55,116 nucleotides of DNA from a virus, in the IMG/VR virus record IMGVR_UViG_3300012930_000005, positions 1 to 55,116 of that record; one strand, written 5' to 3'. Position numbers and translations under genes: made by a program. Positions 49,287-55,116 of the stretch are shown one piece after another; the first letter of the stretch is position 1; the number at the start of each line of letters is the position of its first letter. The notes below the pieces were generated by a model. That model worked only from the letters and a program-made list of their open reading frames with translations, was not told the DNA's origin and did no database searches.

Positions 49287-49426
49287 ATCATTGGGATTGG
49301 TTTTGGAGAGACAAACGCGATATGCGCGACAAGTTCTCAGGCAGGTCGATCTATCGCAACGGCTCAGAGGTGATCGCGGTCATCTGGATGTTCTGGAGAG
49401 TTTCTGTCGGTTGGTTCAAGGAGTAG
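49283..49426 (+). CDS. 47-residue Trp-rich protein
   Basis: GTG start overlapping the previous stop (GTGA). VNHWDWFWRDKRDMRDKFSG then a hydrophobic segment (EVIAVIWMFWRVSVGWF). Seven Trp residues in 47 make it unusual. It may contact the membrane. It is too short for a standard ORF listing, but both ends are coupled. Confidence 0.55.
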   Translation: MNHWDWFWRDKRDMRDKFSGRSIYRNGSEVIAVIWMFWRVSVGWFKE

Positions 49427-49428
49427 AG

Positions 49429-49635
49429 ATGGAAGACGATTCGGTCGCGTACACAATCAAGCAGACCCTACCTCCAGAACTTGAGTATCGGTTCCTGAAG
49501 ATGCTGGACAAGTGGGCTTCCTACATAACAATCGACAACACCACGGGAAGGCTAGTTGGTTACGGGATACCGAAGAATCAGAACGAGAACTTCATGTTCT
49601 GGCTGTACGTGAGCGTTATGGATAGCGAGGAGTAA
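49429..49635 (+). CDS. 68-residue hypothetical protein
   Basis: AAGGAG lies before the ATG at 49429, which is preferred over a start inside the previous gene. MEDDSVAYTIKQTLPPELEY, then ITIDNTTGRLVGYG. Soluble. No family. Confidence 0.65.
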   Translation: MEDDSVAYTIKQTLPPELEYRFLKMLDKWASYITIDNTTGRLVGYGIPKNQNENFMFWLYVSVMDSEE

Positions 49636-49637
49636 TC

Positions 49638-49778
49638 ATGATCTGGAAAATGGTTCTGTTCAATCTGCTGTCCTACATCATCGGAAACCTTCTGGGATAT
49701 CGAGCTGGTTACAGGAGAGCGAACAGCGACAAGGAAGAGCTGAAGCGATATCTGCAGGGAAGGTTTCGAGATAGGTAA
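49638..49778 (+). CDS. 46-residue membrane-anchored protein
   Basis: MIWKMVLFNLLSYIIGNLLGY is one membrane helix with a basic end (RRANSDKEELKRYLQG). AGGAG lies before the ATG. The Gly and Tyr spacing (IIGNLLGYRAGY) may allow oligomers. Confidence 0.6.
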   Translation: MIWKMVLFNLLSYIIGNLLGYRAGYRRANSDKEELKRYLQGRFRDR

Positions 49779-49782
49779 ACAC

Positions 49783-49911
49783 ATGTGGAAGCGATTCGCA
49801 GCATTCATGATCGGAGTTCCATTGTGTCCTGTCTGTAACGGGCAACTTCACTTCAAGCATGGTACCTGGGCGTGCAGAGAGTTCTGCGACCCATACGAGG
49901 AGAGAGACTAG
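49783..49911 (+). CDS. 42-residue zinc-ribbon protein
   Basis: CPVC, then His, Cys and Cys (LHFKHGTWACREFC): likely a zinc ribbon. N-terminus MWKRFAAFMIGVPL is hydrophobic. The next ATG follows its stop with no gap. Another tiny zinc protein. Confidence 0.6.
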   Translation: MWKRFAAFMIGVPLCPVCNGQLHFKHGTWACREFCDPYEERD

Positions 49912-50619
49912 ATGACACCACTGAAGAGACAGATGATGATCGTGTTCGTATCGTTCCTGGCGTGCATCCTGGCGATAGGCGTGTGTTGCTCTGTGTCGCG
50001 CTCACAGACGAAGAGTGTGGTTACGCCTCCGGTTGACCCTGGAATATCTCATCACGAAGACAATGAGCTAAAGGTAGAAAACGAGCTAAATGTCAAAGGT
50101 AAATTGACGTGGGCAACGGCCGATGGGTTAGGAAGCAGTTTGAAGATAGATGCAGAGGTTCCTAAAGCAACGGCTGTGGTTATTGAGGGAGAAGGAGTAG
50201 CGAACACTGTCACGGTTCCCAAAGGAAGCTACATCGTGGTGATCACACCACCACCTCAACCATTGGTGCTAGAGACTCAAGATCCTAAGAACACTCCGAT
50301 ATATACGCCACGGGTTGTTCCTGGGTTATTCAATTCAGAAATAGAAAACAGATCGATGGTTGGTGGTGGAGTTCCGCCGGTACCGACGTTCCTAGTTACT
50401 GCGGACAAAACAAAGACTGAGATTACCGTAAGGGCTTTTTGTCCTACAGGGTATATCGTCGAACTCCCTTATCTCGGATGGACTGAGAACGCTCCTGAGA
50501 GGTTGCAAGCCATATTGAACTCTAAATGCGAAACGTCCAGATTCGTTCGGCCAGGTGACATGACTCCCACACTAACATTCACATTGAATCTGCGGAATTG
50601 GTCGAAGGAAAAGAAGTGA
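49912..50619 (+). CDS. Membrane-anchored periplasmic protein
   Basis: At 235 residues. N-terminal hydrophobic segment (MIVFVSFLACILAIGVCCSV) followed by a hydrophilic body with a Pro-rich loop (VVITPPPQPLV) and beta segments (TEITVRAFCPTGYIVEL). Signal anchor or lipoprotein (CC near residue 25); no perfect lipobox. Host envelope role by inference. Confidence 0.6.
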   Translation: MTPLKRQMMIVFVSFLACILAIGVCCSVSRSQTKSVVTPPVDPGISHHEDNELKVENELNVKGKLTWATADGLGSSLKIDAEVPKATAVVIEGEGVANTVTVPKGSYIVVITPPPQPLVLETQDPKNTPIYTPRVVPGLFNSEIENRSMVGGGVPPVPTFLVTADKTKTEITVRAFCPTGYIVELPYLGWTENAPERLQAILNSKCETSRFVRPGDMTPTLTFTLNLRNWSKEKK

Positions 50620-50693
50620 AAAGGCGATGGATGGAGGACGTAGCTCTCGCCATCTTCATCGCCCTGTGTTGGATGTACATCACGAACAGTTGA
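50616..50693 (+). CDS. 25-residue transmembrane peptide
   Basis: GTG start by GTGA overlap. Basic start (VKRRWMED), then a single hydrophobic helix (VALAIFIALCWMYI). Coupled to the preceding envelope protein. The small size leaves some doubt, but start overlap and membrane build support expression. Confidence 0.45.
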   Translation: MKRRWMEDVALAIFIALCWMYITNS

Positions 50694-50705
50694 AAGAGGA
50701 GACAG

Positions 50706-50840
50706 ATGACTTTTGGAGATAAGTTAGCAATCAGAATACTTCTGCTGGTAGCACGCATGGTGGTATCGGAGGAGTGGAGACAGGACATAAAGGACACTGC
50801 AACACACATCAGCGTTCACGCGAAAGAGGTAGCTGCATGA
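50706..50840 (+). CDS. 44-residue hypothetical protein
   Basis: MTFGDKLAIRILLLVARMVV, then a soluble helix (SEEWRQDIKDTATHI). AGGAGA lies before the ATG. ATGA overlap with the next gene. Amphipathic; perhaps peripheral membrane. Confidence 0.55.
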   Translation: MTFGDKLAIRILLLVARMVVSEEWRQDIKDTATHISVHAKEVAA

Positions 50841-51025
50841 AACAGAGAATGACACAGAAGAATCTGGTACTGGGTGTCTACATCGGCGACAAGGACAGCG
50901 TTCGTCCAGGGCTCAACATCTGGTGGAAGGGTCGCTACATATGGCCGATGGGTGTGAAGAAGATCAAGGTCATCGTGGAAGCGCAGCAAGACCTTCCGCT
51001 TGGATCTGGAGAGGAGACAGCCTAA
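50837..51025 (+). CDS. 62-residue hypothetical protein
   Basis: ATGA overlap start. MKQRMTQKNLVLGVYIGDKD, then a basic Trp part (IWWKGRYIWPMG). Next gene overlaps by TAATG. No family. Confidence 0.6.
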   Translation: MKQRMTQKNLVLGVYIGDKDSVRPGLNIWWKGRYIWPMGVKKIKVIVEAQQDLPLGSGEETA

Positions 51026-51459
51026 TGGGACTTTCTCAAAGCAGAGAATCTTCTATAGCGATAGAGAAGATTATCCTCGATAAAATATCCGTTCAACTAT
51101 CGGGAATAATCGAAGACTTCGGGCTCGACTTCAATGTGAAAGCGATGCCCCTTGTCGGTGAAGGAGCTGCCTATATTGGAGAGCAATTCGCGGTAGCTAT
51201 ACGAGCATATTTTATGGGAAGTGCAATCGAAGACAAACAGGAAACTAAGTCGATTCCATTCCCTAAAAATCCCTGGGAACACTTCAAATTGAAATACGCT
51301 CCCAAGTGGTTCAAGCGACGATGGCCGGTGAAGATGGATAACTTCTACTACATCTATCGCTACACGCAATACAACGTATGTCCTCACATAGGACCGATGA
51401 GGGACAACAGATCGCATGTGGAGTTCTTTCGAACGATCCATACAGAGAGGAGAGACTAA
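51025..51459 (+). CDS. Hypothetical protein
   Basis: At 144 residues. TAATG start. Helical N-terminal part (IAIEKIILDKISVQLSGI), and a second half rich in Trp/Tyr (EHFKLKYAPKWFKRRW, NFYYIYRYTQYN). No membrane segment. No family. Confidence 0.6.
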   Translation: MGLSQSRESSIAIEKIILDKISVQLSGIIEDFGLDFNVKAMPLVGEGAAYIGEQFAVAIRAYFMGSAIEDKQETKSIPFPKNPWEHFKLKYAPKWFKRRWPVKMDNFYYIYRYTQYNVCPHIGPMRDNRSHVEFFRTIHTERRD

Positions 51460-51695
51460 TGGCAGGAGCACCAGCGAACACACCTTCAGAGAAGGCAGAT
51501 CGTAAGAAGAGAGCGCAACAGTGGAAGAGACTGCGTAAGCGCAACTTCCTTTCACAGAAGCACCTCTCTGAGCTTCTCGACGTATCGCACGCTACTGTGT
51601 GGCTGATCGAGAACGAACTTGTAACACCTCGATACAAGATACTCGCCACATTCGAGGCGTTGAAGAAGCAGTATGATCGAGAGGCCAGAGCATGA
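51459..51695 (+). CDS. Small helix-turn-helix regulator
   Basis: At 78 residues, TAATG start. Xre-type HTH (RNFLSQKHLSELLDVSHATV, then WLIENELVTPRYKIL) at residues 25-60, basic N-terminus. A third candidate regulator; it lies inside the small-gene module just before the packaging genes, so it may time late expression. Confidence 0.7.
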   Translation: MAGAPANTPSEKADRKKRAQQWKRLRKRNFLSQKHLSELLDVSHATVWLIENELVTPRYKILATFEALKKQYDREARA

Positions 51696-51964
51696 TTGAT
51701 CAGGTTCCAGAAGGATGGGAGTTGAAGCCGAGACATTTTTACGCTCGCATCAGTGAAGACATCTACGGTAACTTTGTCCACTCCTTCATCGCCTGGAAAA
51801 ACAATGTCAAGCATACGTTTTCTGCATATACGAGAGAAAAAGTTCCAAGCGAACGAACGATCAGAATAGCTACCCAGTGGTTCGAGAATCACAAGTGCAG
51901 CGGACCGAAGTGCAACTGGGACTCAATATCAACCTGGGAAGACCTAACAGAGGAGAACGAGTAA
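51692..51964 (+). CDS. Small hypothetical protein
   Basis: At 90 residues. ATGA overlap. Beta-type (HFYARISEDIYGNFVHSFIAW), one CSGPKC knuckle. TAATG link to the next gene. No family. Confidence 0.6.
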   Translation: MIDQVPEGWELKPRHFYARISEDIYGNFVHSFIAWKNNVKHTFSAYTREKVPSERTIRIATQWFENHKCSGPKCNWDSISTWEDLTEENE

Positions 51965-52365
51965 TGTCGATTACATTGAAGAAAGCAATTGGAGCTGCAG
52001 AGCTTCGCAAAGCGATCCTGTTCGATCTGGAGAAGTCGATGTGCCGCGACTGCAACCTGGCCGACCACATGTCGTATGGTTCAGCGAAGTTCAAGATACG
52101 TGTCGATGTAGAACTGTACGACGCCACCAGCGGGAAGGTAACCAACACAGCTCACGAAGCCAAGCTGCAGGAAGGCGAGATAACCGAAGACGAGGACGGC
52201 GAGAAGTACAACTTCGAACTCCTACGTGACCACCAGGGTCCGAACGAGCTACGCAAGGAAACAGAACAGGGTATTCCTACCCTAGTGAAGGATGAGGACG
52301 GCAAGGTCACAGAGAAAGCAATCACCTACCGTGACGCATCGTTTGCAGGTAAAAAGCGTAAGTAA
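51964..52365 (+). CDS. Hypothetical beta-type protein
   Basis: At 133 residues from the ATG after GAACGAGTA. One short Cys pair (MCRDCNL), beta strands (KFKIRVDVELYDATSGKV) and a long acidic stretch (ITEDEDGEKYNF). Last gene before the hairpin upstream of the terminase pair. No family. Confidence 0.6.
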   Translation: MSITLKKAIGAAELRKAILFDLEKSMCRDCNLADHMSYGSAKFKIRVDVELYDATSGKVTNTAHEAKLQEGEITEDEDGEKYNFELLRDHQGPNELRKETEQGIPTLVKDEDGKVTEKAITYRDASFAGKKRK

Positions 52366-52404
52366 TTGAGTTTCCGATAGGGAATTGCCTCCATATCGGG
52401 AGTA

Positions 52405-52447
52405 GTGGCAGGGAACACATTCTTCCAGGGGCGCGTTCCCTGCCCAC
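52405..52447 (+). terminator. Strong hairpin before the packaging genes
   Basis: GTGGCAGGGAAC (52405-52416) pairs with GTTCCCTGCCCAC (52435-52447) with one bulged C. No T-run follows, since TAAAAGGAG, the ribosome binding site of the next gene, comes directly after. It may be a processing or regulatory hairpin more than a terminator. Confidence 0.45.
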
Positions 52448-52461
52448 TAAAAGGAGATGAC

Positions 52462-52764
52462 GTGGACGAACAACTGGCACTTGAAAAGGTACTTGAGCTA
52501 CTGGAAAAAATCTCCCAGGGGCTCGGAACTCTTGCTGCAGCGCAGATGGAGCGATGTAAGATCGAGGCACAGAGGCTCGCTCTAGAGTTCCCAGTGCGCG
52601 AGCAGAAAGAGGCCATCGTTGGCAAGGCCAAGTTCAAAGCTCACCGCGACACCAAAGTCCAGGGCGAAGTCGAAGCGGAAACCGGTGAAGAAGACTTCTT
52701 CAAGTACGCTCATCTTGGCCCCCGCGAAAGGGCGCTTCTCAAAAGGAATCCAGCGGCGGAATGA
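52462..52764 (+). CDS. Small coiled-coil protein upstream of terminase
   Basis: At 100 residues, GTG start after AAAAGGAG. Helical and coiled (LALEKVLELLEKISQGLGTL), ending charged (KYAHLGPRERALLKRNPAAE). It overlaps the following gene by up to 146 bases. Position suggests a packaging accessory. Confidence 0.55.
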   Translation: MDEQLALEKVLELLEKISQGLGTLAAAQMERCKIEAQRLALEFPVREQKEAIVGKAKFKAHRDTKVQGEVEAETGEEDFFKYAHLGPRERALLKRNPAAE

Positions 52765-53341
52765 AGCCCTACGACGCATCGGCGTGACGCCGGAGCAGAT
52801 GCTAGGCAAGGCCATCATCACACCACAGCTCAAGATGGCAGTTGGTGGCCTCAAAGCCGTCCTAGAGGCTCTCAGGGCTTCGGAAGATGAGGACGCGGTA
52901 GCATTCCTCTCCAAGTACGACCAGGTACCTGTAGGTGACAGGGAGAAGCTCACATGGGAAGAGATTGCGGTTGCTGCAGGCATTTCACCGAAGGTTTTGA
53001 TGGGGGCATCCATGATTGCCCTACGCGATGTGCAGCAGAACACAGCGAGCATCATGGCGATGACGAACCATCCGAAGATAATGCAGAAGCGGATAGCGTT
53101 CGCAAAGCGCGAAGGCGGCGTGAGAGACAGAGACGCTATCGACACGCATCTTGGATTCCTACCGACTAAGAACGGGGCAGTGATCAACAACCGTATCCAG
53201 GTTGCTAACCTTCCAAGCGGTCCTAACGGAGATAGGGAAGAGCGGGAGATAGAGGTTCCGCAAGACCTGCAGATGATGGACGATGTACTACCGGAGTGGA
53301 ACAACATTCGAGTCAAGCTTCTGGAAGGGGCTCGTGACTAA
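52619..53341 (+). CDS. Probable small terminase subunit
   Basis: At 240 residues with a TTG start at 52619 preceded by AAAGAGG. Alternative starts are the ATG at 52799 after GGAG, which would leave 180 residues. The first 50 residues are Lys/Ser-rich and lie over the upstream gene. An HTH-like segment (LTWEEIAVAAGISPKVLMGA) is at about residues 110-130. Small terminases recognise phage DNA and load the motor. It is coupled to the large subunit by TAATG. Confidence 0.65.
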   Translation: MARPSSKLTATPKSRAKSKRKPVKKTSSSTLILAPAKGRFSKGIQRRNEALRRIGVTPEQMLGKAIITPQLKMAVGGLKAVLEALRASEDEDAVAFLSKYDQVPVGDREKLTWEEIAVAAGISPKVLMGASMIALRDVQQNTASIMAMTNHPKIMQKRIAFAKREGGVRDRDAIDTHLGFLPTKNGAVINNRIQVANLPSGPNGDREEREIEVPQDLQMMDDVLPEWNNIRVKLLEGARD

Positions 53342-55116
53342 TGTATTCCGAAAAGGTAGTACTCAAGACTCTCGTTGCATTCAGAGCCAGCCAAGGTTGG
53401 ATGCCGGAGCCCCACTCTATCGATGAAGTAGATGACTTCAAAGAACACATGGACAAGATCGTCGATATCACCTCGAACAGCAAGAGTTCGACGATCATAC
53501 CGAAGCGCGATCTGACTGCTAGAGAGTTGCGATGGATAGCGAACGAACGTGCGATGTGTTGGGCGTCCGCAGAGTACTTTGAGAGCCGATACGCCTATAT
53601 CTGCGATGCTTCAAACAACATCTACCGATTCAAAAACAGAAAGAGCCAGGAAGCTCTCGATATGGTCCTGGCCGACTTTGACGAACGGCACGTTGCTATC
53701 GAGATACTTCTACTGAAGGCACGACAGCTCGGGATGTCAACGAAGGTAGCTCTCAGGTTCATCCACCGACTACTCTTCGTACCGCGCACCCAGGCGATTA
53801 TGGCCTCGGTAAACGAAGAGACAAGCTCTTTGTTGCAGAGAATGACAACAACCTGCACAGAGATGCTCCCGTGGTGGCTACCACCAGGCCGTAAGCGTAA
53901 TCGAGAGGGAAAGCTACTCGAATTCAACACAGGATCGATTCTCTCCATCCAGTCAGGCGCTCAGAAGATGGGTATCGGTCAAGGATGGACGCCAACCCTC
54001 GTCCACATCTCAGAGTGCGGAGACTATCCGAATCCGAAGAAGACTCTGGAAGAGGGTCTGATGCGTGCAACCCACCCTTCCTCGTCGCTATTCGCCGTAT
54101 ACGAAGGTACCGGCAACGGGAACACAGGATGGTGGGCAGACTCATGGCGCTCTGCCAAAGAACTCTATCCACGCGGCCGTGGACGCTTACTTCCTCTTTT
54201 TCTACCGTGGGTGATGGCTCCAGACCTGTATCCAATGCCGGATTGGTTGACTAAATATCCTGTACCTCGTAACTGGGACGACGAGATTCGAAAGGAAACC
54301 AAGGCTCACGTCGCTAAGTGCGAGGCATACATCAACTCAACTCCCATCCTCACGCGCATCATGGGAATGAGTTGGAAGATGCCGGTGGAGCAGCAATGGT
54401 TCTGGCAGTTCAACTATGAAGAAGCCCTATCCAAACACACCGCTAAGATCTGGCTACAGCAGATGCCAGCAGACGATTTTGAGGCTCTACAGGGAAAGAA
54501 TGACAGCGTATTCGGTCAGGAAACCATCGAAGTCCTCGACGACAGTCGAAAGAAGAAATACGACGTGTACGCCATCGTTGGAGAGGGAATTGACGATGAG
54601 TTCTATCCGATGGACGATGCGATCGATTGGACAAAACCGCGTATCGCTATCAGTTGGCAGTCTCCGAAAGAGGACTACTACGATTGGGAACTGATCCCAC
54701 TCCTGCCGATAGACGAGAGCGATGAACGCAGCTCTATGGGCAAGCTCCTGGTATTCGAAGAGCCCAGAGTAGGCTTTGACTATTCGGAAGGAATCGATTG
54801 TTCTGACGGTATCGGTGGTGATCGAGCCGTATGCAACATCACTCGCAACGGTACCGATGAGAACTGCGATCACCAGGTTGCAGAGTTCGCCAGCGATAGA
54901 GTGAATGCGCCTCAAATGGTTGGATTCGCGGCTTGTCTAGCGGCTTGGTACGGTAGCGCGACCAGAGACCAGAGAGGCGTCAAGTTCATCATCGAACAAC
55001 GCCGTAAACCAGGCGACGACTGCCAACATCAGTTGAAGAGAATGGGATTCATCTTCCACCACCGCATGGTCCAGTACGACAATCGCAAGGTGGATGAGAA
55101 CGCTTCGAACAAGGAA
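53341..55116 (+). CDS. terL: Large terminase subunit, N-terminal part
   Basis: 592 codons to the contig end, continued by the left end of the window. ATPase motor of DNA packaging. Walker A is KARQLGMST (residues 127-135), of the terminase ARQxGxS type; a Walker B-like strand with catalytic Glu is TLVHISECGD. The nuclease domain begins VGFDYSEGID and GGDRAVCNI near residue 480. The right end repeats the first 123 bases, and the frame would then meet TGA. Start by TAATG overlap. Total length without the stop would be about 703 residues. Confidence 0.88.
   Translation, partial: MYSEKVVLKTLVAFRASQGWMPEPHSIDEVDDFKEHMDKIVDITSNSKSSTIIPKRDLTARELRWIANERAMCWASAEYFESRYAYICDASNNIYRFKNRKSQEALDMVLADFDERHVAIEILLLKARQLGMSTKVALRFIHRLLFVPRTQAIMASVNEETSSLLQRMTTTCTEMLPWWLPPGRKRNREGKLLEFNTGSILSIQSGAQKMGIGQGWTPTLVHISECGDYPNPKKTLEEGLMRATHPSSSLFAVYEGTGNGNTGWWADSWRSAKELYPRGRGRLLPLFLPWVMAPDLYPMPDWLTKYPVPRNWDDEIRKETKAHVAKCEAYINSTPILTRIMGMSWKMPVEQQWFWQFNYEEALSKHTAKIWLQQMPADDFEALQGKNDSVFGQETIEVLDDSRKKKYDVYAIVGEGIDDEFYPMDDAIDWTKPRIAISWQSPKEDYYDWELIPLLPIDESDERSSMGKLLVFEEPRVGFDYSEGIDCSDGIGGDRAVCNITRNGTDENCDHQVAEFASDRVNAPQMVGFAACLAAWYGSATRDQRGVKFIIEQRRKPGDDCQHQLKRMGFIFHHRMVQYDNRKVDENASNKE
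54994..55116. repeat. Right copy of the 123-base terminal redundancy
   Basis: Identical to bases 1-123. The copy ends at the last codon before the TGA, so the stop is seen only once in the window, at its left end. Confidence 0.95.

Overview
The window is one complete, almost wholly coding tailed-phage genome (Caudoviricetes). Its first and last 123 bases are identical, so it is a circular or circularly permuted contig of 54,993 unique bases, opened inside the large terminase gene. It has terminase, portal, scaffold and capsid genes in canonical order, no recognisable tape-measure, tail-tube or sheath genes, and a run of probable ejection proteins. This points to a short-tailed (podovirus-like) virion. 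The host is not named by any gene. Sec signal peptides, a lipobox protein and an M15 endolysin fit a diderm bacterium; a soil Acidobacteriota host is only a guess.

Layout. Rightward late module (52,462 through the contig junction to 29,499): small and large terminase, portal, scaffold, major capsid, decoration-like proteins, a connector-like protein, five consecutive proteins with Sec signal peptides and C-terminal cysteines (8,176-15,725), holin-like protein and M15 endolysin, then a second connector-like protein, a 1281-residue nozzle-like protein, a fibre, three probable ejection proteins and a Cas4-like Fe-S nuclease candidate. A two-gene leftward cassette (16,106-16,685) sits inside it like a moron. 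Rightward early module (29,973-41,660): ribbon-helix-helix protein, candidate annealing protein, PD-(D/E)XK exonuclease, replication initiator, DnaB helicase, HNH nuclease, RusA, membrane proteins and a lipoprotein. Leftward module (41,719-45,544): serine recombinase, RNase H and a chain of very small, mostly overlapping genes. Control module (45,545-48,176): a Cro/CI-like gene divergent from the leftward operon, a second leftward operon with HTH and RHH regulators, and a 525-base intergenic region. Rightward small-gene module (48,177-52,365) runs on to the terminase.

The genes most worth a second look are regulatory and structural. A 20-base operator-like sequence is repeated (16/20 identical, ungapped) at the divergent early promoters (45,593) and at a promoter in the late region (3,263). 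Mutually exclusive hairpins precede the replication initiator gene (34,596-34,663), one of which would hide its ribosome binding site. The terminase reading frame contains one in-frame TGA exactly at the contig junction. The signal-peptide tail cassette and the tiny-gene array are the least explained parts. No tRNA, CRISPR array or insertion sequence was found.
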